Shown: in pieces, positions 31,052 through 39,467 of the stretch
Position numbering within the stretch: the first letter of the stretch is position 1
Layout: each line of letters starts with the position of its first letter
Assembly: GCA_000433475.1 (NCBI GenBank)
Contig: HF993108.1
Location: forward strand, 61,380-125,379
Source: Mycoplasma sp. CAG:956
GTDB lineage: Bacteria; Bacillota_I; Bacilli_A; RF39; UBA660
DNA length: 64,000 nucleotides
Direction: 5' to 3'
Notes under the pieces: generated by a model
What the model was told of the DNA's origin: nothing
Database searches by the model: none
What the model saw: the letters and a program-made list of their open reading frames with translations, nothing else
Made by a program: the position numbers and the translations under genes

Positions 31052-31082
31052 AAGAAGTTTTACTAAAAAGACTTCTTTTTTT
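31052..31082 (+). terminator. Terminator after 30593 gene
   Basis: AAGAAGT (31052-31058) pairs with ACTTCTT (31071-31077), followed by a run of T. Confidence 0.7.
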
Positions 31083-31150
31083 AGTTGTTCTAAAAAATAG
31101 ACAATGATATAATGTTTATTGAAAAAGAAAAAATAGAAGAAGGTATAAAA

Positions 31151-32134
31151 ATGACTGATAAAAAATTATCAAAAAGAATATTTGCTTACATAATAGATAG
31201 CACTATAGTTTTATTATTAACAACATTAATAATTAATATAAAATATTTAAATCCAACCTATGATACTGCTCTAGAAAAAAGTAATACTTTAGAAAAATTA
31301 AATATAAGTAATATCCAAATGCAAAATTATTTACCTCTTTATTATAAAGATAAAGAAATAAGTGAAAGTGAATATAATGATTTAATAAAAGACAATGATT
31401 TTGCTTATCTTTTGGTCGATGCTTATAGTGATTCTGTAATTACTGAAGATGAATATAATTATATAATTACTGAATCGAAAAAAAATTATGATGAGAAAGC
31501 TCCAACTGCTTATCAAGATGCTTTAAAAGCTAATTGGTATGTTTATTTAGTTTACATAGTAATTTATCTTTTATATTTTGTTGGCTTTAATATGATTACG
31601 AAAGGCATAACTTTAGGTAAAAAAATAACTAAATTACAAATAGTATCTAGTGATAATAAAGAAGTAAAACCTTATCAATACTTAATTAGAAGTTTAATTT
31701 CATATGGTTATTTTATCTACTTATTAGAATTAATAGTTCCTTATATAATTCCTCTTCAATATATAATTGGCATTACTAGTTTCTTATCACTTGCTATGAA
31801 CACTTTACAATTAGTAACTGGTATTAGTGTTATTATTAACGAAGAACACTGTGGTATTCATGATAAATTAGCTAATACTAAGGTTATTGAAACTAAAGAT
31901 AATATTTTAGAAGCTAGAATTAAAGATTTAAATCTTTTAAGTCCAGAAAAAAAACAAGAGTTAGACGATTTAGTTAATAATTCTAAAGTAGAAGAAGAAA
32001 ATGAAGAAGAAATCAAGGTCGCAGAAACAGAAAATCCAACCGATGGTGATTCTAATGTCAAACCTAAAACTTTAAAAAAAGAAAAATCAACAACCAGCAA
32101 AGTAAAAACCAAAAAGACCAAAGAGGAGAAGTAG
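31151..32134 (+). CDS. RDD-family membrane protein with charged cytoplasmic tail
   Basis: I chose ATG 31151, preceded by GAAGAAGG, over the upstream ATG 31112; this gives 327 residues. The start LSKRIFAYIIDSTIVLLLTTLI carries the R and D positions of the RDD domain. A long extracytoplasmic loop (~35-125) lies between TM1 and TM2, then two or three more helices with GKKITKLQIV, a typical RDD element, follow. The last ~65 residues are an acidic then Lys-rich low-complexity tail. RDD proteins are poorly defined, sometimes linked to transport. It is 1 bp from the lipoprotein-like gene, so the two are likely functionally coupled. Confidence 0.82.
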   Translation: MTDKKLSKRIFAYIIDSTIVLLLTTLIINIKYLNPTYDTALEKSNTLEKLNISNIQMQNYLPLYYKDKEISESEYNDLIKDNDFAYLLVDAYSDSVITEDEYNYIITESKKNYDEKAPTAYQDALKANWYVYLVYIVIYLLYFVGFNMITKGITLGKKITKLQIVSSDNKEVKPYQYLIRSLISYGYFIYLLELIVPYIIPLQYIIGITSFLSLAMNTLQLVTGISVIINEEHCGIHDKLANTKVIETKDNILEARIKDLNLLSPEKKQELDDLVNNSKVEEENEEEIKVAETENPTDGDSNVKPKTLKKEKSTTSKVKTKKTKEEK

Positions 32135-32135
32135 T

Positions 32136-32906
32136 ATGCAAAAACTAAAAAGTGTGATTTTAATATTATTAATAGTGATATTATGTGGGTGTAGTACCAT
32201 TAGTACAAATATGCAAATAAATAAAGATAAAAGTATGAATATAACTTATTTGATTACTTTAGATAAAGATTACTTAGGTAATAAAACTTTTAATGAATTA
32301 TTTAGTAGTAAAAATATTAATTATTTAAAAAATAATGGTTATTCAGTAACTGATTATGAAGATGAAGATAACTTTGGTTATAAAGTAAGTGCTAATATTA
32401 AAGATATTGATACAGTAAGTCAAGCTGAAAATCTTAAAATAAATTTATATGACTTATTATATAGTGATATTCAAAATGAACTATATATCTTTAGTAGAGA
32501 AGAAAAAGTCTTAAAAAATAAATATACAGCTGATTTTTATGTTAATCTAACTGATGCTTTAAGTAATAATAGTAATGTTTTAACTGATATGCTAACACCT
32601 CCCAAAGTAAGATATGAATTTACTCTAAATTTACCAGAAAAATCTTTAAGTAATAATGCTACTGATGTTAGTGATGATGGTAAAACTCTAACTTGGGAAT
32701 TTGATAATATTATGAGTGGTACTAATAATATTAACTTTACTTTTGAACTTTATAATAAACAAGCACTAATAGTTTTATATGTCTTTATTGGCTTAGCCGG
32801 TTTAATTGCCCTAAGTCTAATAGTAAAAATATTTAGTTGGATTGGCGATGCTAGTAATAAACTTATTAAAAGTTTTTATGAAAAAGCTCAAAAAGATTTA
32901 GAATAA
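32136..32906 (+). CDS. Lipoprotein-like protein with C-terminal TM
   Basis: This 256-residue protein has an N-terminal signal with a lipobox-like ILCGC (Cys ~19), then an extracellular beta-rich domain starting STNMQINKDKSMNITYLI, similar in style to DUF3153-type lipoproteins, and a C-terminal TM helix (~210-232) with a basic tail. It would thus be lipid-anchored at one end and membrane-spanning at the other. It directly follows the RDD gene in the same operon. The function is unknown. Confidence 0.75.
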   Translation: MQKLKSVILILLIVILCGCSTISTNMQINKDKSMNITYLITLDKDYLGNKTFNELFSSKNINYLKNNGYSVTDYEDEDNFGYKVSANIKDIDTVSQAENLKINLYDLLYSDIQNELYIFSREEKVLKNKYTADFYVNLTDALSNNSNVLTDMLTPPKVRYEFTLNLPEKSLSNNATDVSDDGKTLTWEFDNIMSGTNNINFTFELYNKQALIVLYVFIGLAGLIALSLIVKIFSWIGDASNKLIKSFYEKAQKDLE

Positions 32907-32937
32907 TAAAAACATTATTTTCTAGAGAGGATTACTT

Positions 32938-33597
32938 ATGAAAAAAATAGTTTGGCTATTTGGACAATCAGCAACTGGTAAAAAGACTTTGATAAATAAA
33001 CTATTAAGTGGTGATGTCAAAACTTTAGAAGATTTAAATTTTCAAGGTAAGAAAATAGTAGCTTGCAAAAATACAATAATTGATGATAAACAAGTGTTAC
33101 CAACTAAGCCTGATAATTTTACTTATGATGATACCACCATGCAAGAAGATAACGAATATTTTAATCAAGAAAAAGCTAAAAATAGAAGGTCTTGTATTAT
33201 GACTGATGCCTTAAGTTTTCTAAATAGTAATAATGATATTCTTTTAATAAAGGGTCAAGATAATGATATCTGGCCTCATCGTGGGGATATTGTTAAATAT
33301 TTTTTAAGTAATTTTAATAATCGAGATGATGTCGAAATAGATGTCTATATTTTAATGGTTGAAAACGATAAAATTTGGTCCCAACGAATAGCGAAGAAAG
33401 AATGGTTTAAAAGCTTTCCTAATCAAGAAGAAGTTATGAAAAATATGTTAGCCGAACGAAAAAGCAATAAACATGAAAGCAGAGTAGTGGCAGCTTTTAA
33501 ATAATCTAATATTCCAATTTATTTTGTAGAATCCGGCGAAAATAATTACTATTTTAAAACAACAGAAGAAGTCTTAGAAAAAGAATCTTTAAGATAA
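32938..33597 (+). pseudogene. P-loop NTPase/kinase-like gene interrupted by an in-frame TAA
   Basis: The first 188 codons encode a P-loop protein (WLFGQSATGKKTLINKLL; G-x-x-x-x-G-K-K/T at ~8-16) with the look of a small nucleotide kinase or GTPase. A TAA at 33502-33504 stops it after VVAAFK, but the same frame then stays open for 30 codons (SNIPIYFVESGENNYYFKTT and on) to a second TAA at 33595-33597. The extension has normal composition and reads as a natural C-terminal strand-helix end, so the TAA looks like a recent nonsense mutation (or a base-call error). The truncated 188-residue product may still fold. The substrate is unknown. Confidence 0.65.
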
Positions 33598-33601
33598 AAT
33601 G

Positions 33602-33638
33602 AAATTCATAGATAAAGCAAAAATATCTATGAATTTTT
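33602..33638 (+). terminator. Strong terminator after the interrupted P-loop gene
   Basis: A 13-bp perfect stem (AAATTCATAGATA at 33602-33614 with its complement at 33624-33636) runs into five T. It starts 5 bp after the second stop (33597), which supports that the original gene ended there rather than at 33504. Confidence 0.88.
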
Positions 33639-33743
33639 ACATATATGGATTCAAATCTAGTATAATATAAATACTTTTAAAAAAAATTCTGCCTCAAGTA
33701 AAAATTTATAAAACTAAAAAGTACTAAGATTGGAGGTTATTGT

Positions 33744-34988
33744 ATGGAAAGACATATTATGTGTATTGATTTAAAAAGTTTTTTTGCTTCCTGTGAATGC
33801 GTGGAAAGAAATATAAATCCCTTTACCACACCACTAGTAGTGGCTAACCCTAATCAAGGTAAGGGAGCAATTACTCTAGCCATTACTCCTTACTTAAAAA
33901 GCAAAGGTATAAAATCAAGAACCAGACTTTATGAAATACCACCATGGATAAAATATGAAATAGTCCCACCTAGAATGAGCCTATATATTAAAAAGAGCAA
34001 AGAAGTAGTAGATATTTATTTAGAATTTGTAAGTGAAGAAGACCTTCATATTTATTCGGTAGATGAATGTTTCTTAGATGTAACTCATTATCTTAAAATG
34101 TATGGTATGTCTGATAAAGACTTAGCAAAAAAAATTCTCCAAACGATAACCAAAAAGACTGGTCTTACTGCCAACTGTGGCATTGGACCCAATATGTTAC
34201 TTGCCAAAGTAGCCATGGACACCGAAGCCAAAAAATATAAAGATGGTATTGCTAAATGGACTTATGACGATGTTAAAACTAAATTATGGTCTATAACTCC
34301 ATTATCTAAAATGTGGTCAATTGGTTCAAGAATGGAAGTCCGCCTTAATGCTATGGGCATGTACTATATTGGCGATATTGCTAGATGCGATAAAAAAGTT
34401 TTAAAGAAAAAATTTGGTGTTATTGGTGAAGAATTATGGGAACATGCTAACGGCATCGATGAATCAGTTATTAGTGATTTTAAAATGCCTCCTAAAAGTT
34501 CTAGTTATTCTAATAGTCAAGTTCTTTTCAAAGATTACGATGGTAATAATATAAAAATAATTATTAGAGAAACTATCGAAACCGTGTGTCGAAGACTTAG
34601 AAAAAATCAAAAACAAGCAGGTATAATTGGTCTAGGAATTGGGTATAGTATAGATGTCGGTGGCGGATTTTACCATAGCATAAAAGTAAATCCAACAAGC
34701 GATGAAGATGAATTTTACTTTGTTTGCACCAATATATTTGATAGATTTTATAATGATATGCCAATTAGAAAAGTGAGCATAGTAGCCGGTGGTCTTACAG
34801 ACGATACTTCCTTACAACTCAATTTGTTTAGCAATGTTGAGGTCGTGGAAGATAATAAAAAATTAAATGAGGCCGTCGATAAAATAAAAGAAAAATATGG
34901 CAACAATAGTATTATTAAAGCATCCAACTTGCTTCCAGATTCAACTGCCATCGATAGAAACGGTAAAATAGGTGGTCATAGTGCGTAA
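33744..34988 (+). CDS. Y-family DNA polymerase, UmuC/UvrX type
   Basis: The 414-residue translesion polymerase has catalytic motifs CIDLKSFFASCE (Asp ~8) and YSVDECFLDVT (Asp-Glu ~107-108), the thumb/HhH region around WSIGSRMEVRLNAMGMYYIGDIA, and a little-finger domain ending near LNLFSN. It resembles Bacillus UvrX/YqjW and UmuC more than DinB, because of PPRMSLYIKKS and the length. TTGGAGG precedes ATG 33744, and TATAAT (33661-33666) lies upstream. No LexA box (CGAAC-N4-GTTCG) is visible. The stop overlaps a YolD-like gene, the same pairing as yqjW-yqjX. Confidence 0.92.
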   Translation: MERHIMCIDLKSFFASCECVERNINPFTTPLVVANPNQGKGAITLAITPYLKSKGIKSRTRLYEIPPWIKYEIVPPRMSLYIKKSKEVVDIYLEFVSEEDLHIYSVDECFLDVTHYLKMYGMSDKDLAKKILQTITKKTGLTANCGIGPNMLLAKVAMDTEAKKYKDGIAKWTYDDVKTKLWSITPLSKMWSIGSRMEVRLNAMGMYYIGDIARCDKKVLKKKFGVIGEELWEHANGIDESVISDFKMPPKSSSYSNSQVLFKDYDGNNIKIIIRETIETVCRRLRKNQKQAGIIGLGIGYSIDVGGGFYHSIKVNPTSDEDEFYFVCTNIFDRFYNDMPIRKVSIVAGGLTDDTSLQLNLFSNVEVVEDNKKLNEAVDKIKEKYGNNSIIKASNLLPDSTAIDRNGKIGGHSA

Positions 34989-35298
34989 TCGTGGGCAAAT
35001 AAAATGGCAAGCTTTTGAGTCATTATATAAAACTAAAGAAGTAAAAAAAGAATTAGTTAATAAAAGAAATTACTCAAAAATGCCAGAATTGTCCCCAGAC
35101 CAATATAATGAGTTAGAAGAAACATTAAAGTGTGCTTATGCACGAAATAGTGCTATTCTTCTAACTTTTTACCGTTATCCTAAATTTTATCAAATAATAG
35201 ATAAAATCAAAATGATAGATAATTCTTTAAAAAAAATTTACTTAGAAAGTGGAAAAGTTATTGATATTAGACAGATAGTTAAGATTGAATTAAAATAA
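34981..35298 (+). CDS. YolD-like protein partnered with the Y-family polymerase
   Basis: GTG 34981 is preferred because AGGTGG (34969-34974) is 6 bp upstream; this gives 105 residues and an 8-bp overlap with the polymerase gene. The N-terminus RNRGQIKWQAFESL is the signature of YolD-like proteins (D/RGxxKWxxF), and the rest is a small alpha/beta domain ending VIDIRQIVKIEL. YolD-like proteins sit next to UmuC/UvrX polymerases in Bacillus and its phages and are considered possible UmuD functional counterparts. The overlap supports co-translation. Confidence 0.85.
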   Translation: MRNRGQIKWQAFESLYKTKEVKKELVNKRNYSKMPELSPDQYNELEETLKCAYARNSAILLTFYRYPKFYQIIDKIKMIDNSLKKIYLESGKVIDIRQIVKIELK

Positions 35299-35396
35299 AA
35301 AAGACTATTATTCTTTTATAAAAGAGCTAGTAAAGTTAAAAAAAGACTTATTTTATTAAAATTATGCAAAAATAAGTAGAAAACGTTATTTTTTAC

Positions 35397-35425
35397 TTGC
35401 AAAAGTACCATCGGTATGATAAGAT
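35397..35425 (+). promoter_or_regulatory. Probable tRNA-Ala promoter
   Basis: TTGCAA (35397-35402), a 17-bp spacer and TAAGAT (35420-35425) lie 20 bp before the tRNA 5' end. Confidence 0.45.
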
Positions 35426-35444
35426 TAATTTGTTGTTGATGACT

Positions 35445-35521
35445 GGGGGATTAGCTCAGCTGGCTAGAGCACCTGCCCTGCACGCAGGGGGTCAAGGGTT
35501 CGAATCCCTTATCCTCCACCA
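35445..35521 (+). tRNA. tRNA-Ala (UGC), CCA encoded
   Basis: The 77-nt cloverleaf has acceptor GGGGGAT/ATCCTCC with the G3-U70 wobble that defines alanine identity, D-arm GCTC...GAGC, anticodon stem CCTGC/GCAGG with loop CCTGCAC (anticodon TGC), T-arm AAGGG-TTCGAAT-CCCTT and genomic ACCA. Position 33 is C rather than the near-universal U. Confidence 0.95.
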
Positions 35522-35532
35522 GTTAGATTATT

Positions 35533-35558
35533 AAAGTTCTGTAAAAAGAACTTTTTTT
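35533..35558 (+). terminator. Terminator after tRNA-Ala
   Basis: AAAGTTCT (35533-35540) pairs with AGAACTTT (35547-35554), followed by T-tract. Confidence 0.85.
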
Positions 35559-35600
35559 GTTATTTTAATTGTATTTAACCTGTGGAAATAACGCAAGCTG

Positions 35601-35609
35601 TGATATAAT
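35601..35609 (+). promoter_or_regulatory. Extended -10 promoter for 35630 gene
   Basis: TGATATAAT is an extended -10 element (TGn-TATAAT) placed 20 bp before the start codon. No good -35 hexamer is seen at 17 bp. Confidence 0.5.
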
Positions 35610-35629
35610 CGAGGCAAGGAGAACTGTTT

Positions 35630-36448
35630 ATGAATGAAACTAAAGATTACTATACATTTGCTGAGATTATAACGAGCTTAAGAAGTAAATATCAGGTATT
35701 CTGGAACTTATTAAAAGAAATGGAAAAATGTTTAAAAGTCGAAACAGATGTCACTGATGCAGACAGGATAAACACGCAAATTGAATTTGTTTCTCAAGAA
35801 AAAGAATCGTCCACTTCTTATCCTTGTAAAATATATGTTTTTGTAAGAAAAAACACCCCATTAAATGAATTTTTAAGCCAAAAAATTGACAAGTATGTTT
35901 ATGATAATTATCGATATCCCGCTTATCCATCAGCATTTATTTTAAAAGAAAAAGACTTAAACGAATTATCTTTTGAAGATGATACCGAAGAAATTTATCG
36001 CCAAGAATCTATTAAAGGTATTAAAATAACTGATCCAGAAAAATTTCAAAGTTTGTATGCTAAACTAAAAAGTACATACTTATATAATTTGCCAGTTATC
36101 GTTATTAAAATAAATAACTTTCAAATGCTTTCTATAGAAGGCTCTGCTATTAGACTTTTTAATAATGACGGTGGTAAAAAAAGTTTACTTATCGTTTATG
36201 ACGGAACTACCGATATTATAAAAATAAGTCGTAATGCTTACTGGAATCCATATTTTATTGAACAGTTGTTGAATACAAAAATACCAAAATTTGCCGTTGA
36301 TAGTCAAATAGCAAACCTTATTGAAAAAGAAGAAAATAAAAGAAAGACAATATCTCTTGATGATAAATTAAAATATCATAAAGAATCTTTCCGTTTAGAC
36401 TACACTCCTAAAAACAGCTTGCACTTAGTAAGACAAAAAAATAAATAA
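35630..36448 (+). CDS. Hypothetical cytosolic protein
   Basis: The 272-residue protein has no signal or TM segment. It begins with a helical region (FAEIITSLRSKYQVFWNLLKEMEK), then alternates beta strands (CKIYVFVRKNTPL, LPVIVIKINNFQML, KSLLIVYDGTTDIIKI). A basic C-terminus follows. No family is recognised. AAGGAG precedes ATG 35630, and its own promoter is visible, so it is a real gene. It is not obviously linked to its neighbours. Confidence 0.8.
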   Translation: MNETKDYYTFAEIITSLRSKYQVFWNLLKEMEKCLKVETDVTDADRINTQIEFVSQEKESSTSYPCKIYVFVRKNTPLNEFLSQKIDKYVYDNYRYPAYPSAFILKEKDLNELSFEDDTEEIYRQESIKGIKITDPEKFQSLYAKLKSTYLYNLPVIVIKINNFQMLSIEGSAIRLFNNDGGKKSLLIVYDGTTDIIKISRNAYWNPYFIEQLLNTKIPKFAVDSQIANLIEKEENKRKTISLDDKLKYHKESFRLDYTPKNSLHLVRQKNK

Positions 36449-36572
36449 GTCTAATAAGCCATAAAAATCCATGAAAAAAATATGACAGAAAGGATTAACC
36501 AATATATAGAAATAAACAAAATACATGGTAATAAAAAAGTAAACTCTATAATATTGATTATATATAAAAATT

Positions 36573-37772
36573 ATGAAAGTAGGAATTATAGGGGGCGGTG
36601 CCTCTGGAATGATGAGTGCTATCCTTCTTAATAGAAATGGAATCGATGTAACTATCATCGAAAAAAATAGTACTTTAGGAAAAAAGATTTTAATGACTGG
36701 TAATGGGCGCTGTAATTATTTTAATGATGAAATAAATATTGATAAATATTATACCAGTGATTATGAATTTCTAAAAAAGATACTTAATGAAGAAAATATT
36801 ATTAAGGCTAAAGACTTTTTAACAAGCATTGGCTTAGTACCAAGAATCAAAAATGGTTATTATTATCCAATGAGTAATACGGCAACTTCTGTTTTAAATG
36901 CTTTTTTAACTGAAATAAACAATAGAAAAATAAAAGTCATGCTAGATAGTGAAGTAAATAGCATTAAAAAGTTAGATAATAAATATCAAGTAATTGTAAA
37001 TGATAAAAAAATGATATTTGATAAAATAATTATTGCTATTGGTAGTAAAGCTGGTCTAAAAGAAAATGAAAATTATGCCTTGTTAGCTTCTTTAGGTATA
37101 AAAATGACACCTATTTTACCAGCCCTATGTCCTTTAATCTTAAGTGGAAATTTCTTTAACAAATGGTCAGGTATTAGAGTTGAAGCAAGTGTTAGTATCT
37201 ATGAAGATAATAAATTTATTAAAGATGACTTAGGGGAAGTCCAACTTACCGATTATGGTATCAGTGGTATTTGCGTTATGAATTTAAGTTCCTTAGTCAG
37301 TAAAGCTCTATATCAACATAAAAAAGTATCTGTGCATTTAAATTTTCTACCAAATATTAAAAAAGAAGAAATAGATAACTTTCTAACTAATAGAGATAAT
37401 ACTTTATATCAAAGAACTGTAATTGAATTATTAGAAAGTATTATTCCTTATAAACTTCTTTATATCTTAGTTAGCAAATCAGATATTAATAGTAATTGTC
37501 ATTATAAAAGTTTAACTAAGAAAGAAAAAGATGATTTAATTAGCAATTTAAGTGACTTAACCCTAGATGTAATAGCTACTAAAGAAATATTTAAAGGACA
37601 AGTAGTTACTGGTGGTATACCTCTTAATAGAGTAAAAACTACTTTAGAAGATAAAGAATATAAAGACCTTTATTATACTGGGGAAATTTTAGATGTTGAT
37701 GGTGTATGTGGTGGCTTTAACCTTGGCTTTGCTTGGTTATCTAGTATCGTAGTTGGTGATGATATATGTTAA
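36573..37772 (+). CDS. HI0933/BaiN-family flavoprotein
   Basis: This 399-residue FAD-binding protein starts with GIIGGGASGMMSAI (dinucleotide-binding GxGxxG) and the family hallmark GKKILMTGNGRCN. KIIIAIGSKAG and the C-terminal FAD motif TGEILDVDGVCGGFNLGFAW also match HI0933-like (YhiN) proteins, whose substrates are unclear. No Shine-Dalgarno is evident; TATAAT at 36547-36552 lies so close that the mRNA leader would be only about 14 nt. The gene overlaps the next flavoprotein by 7 bp. Confidence 0.92.
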   Translation: MKVGIIGGGASGMMSAILLNRNGIDVTIIEKNSTLGKKILMTGNGRCNYFNDEINIDKYYTSDYEFLKKILNEENIIKAKDFLTSIGLVPRIKNGYYYPMSNTATSVLNAFLTEINNRKIKVMLDSEVNSIKKLDNKYQVIVNDKKMIFDKIIIAIGSKAGLKENENYALLASLGIKMTPILPALCPLILSGNFFNKWSGIRVEASVSIYEDNKFIKDDLGEVQLTDYGISGICVMNLSSLVSKALYQHKKVSVHLNFLPNIKKEEIDNFLTNRDNTLYQRTVIELLESIIPYKLLYILVSKSDINSNCHYKSLTKKEKDDLISNLSDLTLDVIATKEIFKGQVVTGGIPLNRVKTTLEDKEYKDLYYTGEILDVDGVCGGFNLGFAWLSSIVVGDDIC

Positions 37773-39361
37773 GAGTAAGAGAAATAAAATTAAGTTTTCA
37801 AGATGATAATGAAAATAATTTAAAACTAAGTATTCTAAAAAAATTAAGATTACCTAAAAATTATAATTTAACTTATAAAGTAGTTAGAAAATCACTTGAT
37901 GCCAGAAAAAAGCCAGAAGTTTATTATGTATATGAAATATTATGTACCTTAGATAAAAAAGAAGAAGCAAGATTACTAAAATTAAATAACAAAGATATAG
38001 TTTTAGGAGCAGAGATAAAATATAATTTTAAACCAATAGGTACTGAAAAACTAAAAGATCCTATAGTGGTAGTAGGTAGTGGACCTGCTGGTTTATTTGC
38101 TAGTTTAAACTTAATAAAAAATGGTTATCCCGTAGTAGTTATTGAACGTGGTTATGAAATTGCAAAAAGAATTAATGTAGTAGAAGAGTTCTGGCATACT
38201 AATAAATTAGATAGCAAGTCTAACATTCAGTTTGGTGAAGGCGGAGCCGGCACATTTTCTGATGGTAAGCTTAATACTTTAGTAAATGATAAAGAAGGCA
38301 GATACAAATATGTTATGGAAACATTTGCCTTCTTTGGCGCTAATAAAGAAATTACTTATGTAAATAAGCCTCATATTGGTACTGATGTTTTAAGAACAGT
38401 TATTACCAATATGCGAAAAAAACTAGAAACATTAGGAGCAAAATTTTTGTTTGCTACCGAACTTACGGATATAAATATTAAAGAAGGTAAAATAGAAAGT
38501 ATTGTTTTAAATAATAAAGAAATTATGCCATGTTCAGGACTTATTTTAGCTATCGGACATTCTGCTAGAAATACTTTTTATATGTTAAACAAAAAAGGTC
38601 TTGCGATGGAAAATAAGCCTTTTGCTGTTGGATTTCGTATTATGCATTCTCAAAGTTTAATTGATAAAAATCAATATGGAATCTTAGATAATAGACTACC
38701 AGCTGCTTCTTATAAACTTACCTTTAAAGCCAGTAATAATAAAGGAGTTTATAGCTTTTGTATGTGTCCTGGTGGTTATGTTGTTAATGCATCAAGTGAA
38801 CCAAATAGATTGTGTATTAATGGTATGAGTTATTCCAAAAGAGATAGTGGTATTGCCAATAGTGCCATTATTGTAACGGTTAATGAAACCGATTATGGCA
38901 CAGTCTTATTTGATGGCATTAAATTTCAAAGAGCTTTAGAAGAAAAAGCTTACTATTTAGGTAAGGGCTTAATTCCTATAGAAACCTATGGTGATTATAA
39001 AAATAATAAAAAACCACAAAATCTCGGTACTTTAGAACCAAAAATAAAAGGAAAATATAATATAGCTAACTTAAATGAACTTTTACCCAATAACTTAAAT
39101 GTAGCTTTAAAAGAAGGCATCGAAAATTTTGATAAAAAAATAAAAGGCTTTGCTGATAATAATGCTTTACTTTGTGGCATTGAAGCAAGAACTTCTAGTC
39201 CAATTAGAATAATTAGAAATGAACACTATGAGTCTAATATTGTTGGCATTTATCCATGTGGCGAAGGCGCAGGATATGCTGGTGGCATTACAAGTGCTGC
39301 TATCGATGGACTTAAAGTAAGTGAAGCTATAATGAATAAATTTAAGCCATTAGAAAAATAA
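37766..39361 (+). CDS. FAD-dependent oxidoreductase, COG2509 type
   Basis: The 531-residue protein has an N-terminal ~85-residue alpha/beta domain (RKSLDARKKPEVYYVYEI), then an FAD fold with IVVVGSGPAGLFASL (~92-106), SNIQFGEGGAGTFSDGKLNT and a C-terminal PCGEGAGYAGGITSAAIDG. This combination is typical of the uncharacterised FAD-dependent dehydrogenases of COG2509. It overlaps the HI0933-like stop (ATGTTAA), so the two flavoproteins form one translationally coupled unit. Reaction and substrate are unknown. Confidence 0.9.
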   Translation: MLRVREIKLSFQDDNENNLKLSILKKLRLPKNYNLTYKVVRKSLDARKKPEVYYVYEILCTLDKKEEARLLKLNNKDIVLGAEIKYNFKPIGTEKLKDPIVVVGSGPAGLFASLNLIKNGYPVVVIERGYEIAKRINVVEEFWHTNKLDSKSNIQFGEGGAGTFSDGKLNTLVNDKEGRYKYVMETFAFFGANKEITYVNKPHIGTDVLRTVITNMRKKLETLGAKFLFATELTDINIKEGKIESIVLNNKEIMPCSGLILAIGHSARNTFYMLNKKGLAMENKPFAVGFRIMHSQSLIDKNQYGILDNRLPAASYKLTFKASNNKGVYSFCMCPGGYVVNASSEPNRLCINGMSYSKRDSGIANSAIIVTVNETDYGTVLFDGIKFQRALEEKAYYLGKGLIPIETYGDYKNNKKPQNLGTLEPKIKGKYNIANLNELLPNNLNVALKEGIENFDKKIKGFADNNALLCGIEARTSSPIRIIRNEHYESNIVGIYPCGEGAGYAGGITSAAIDGLKVSEAIMNKFKPLEK

Positions 39362-39467
39362 GTAATGCTTGCTTGATCTAATGAATAACCATAATTAAAA
39401 AAGATGAATTAGCTATAAAAACTGAGCTAATTATAAAAGATAAAACAAAAAGGGGAGTAAAATAAAA

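Noticed and set aside
33639..33743. LexA/SOS box upstream of the Y-family polymerase
   Set aside because: No CGAAC-N4-GTTCG-like palindrome is visible; only a TATAAT box is clear.
36425..36658. Minus-strand open frame of 77 codons
   Set aside because: It overlaps the ends of two well-supported + strand genes and has no ribosome-binding site or recognisable product.
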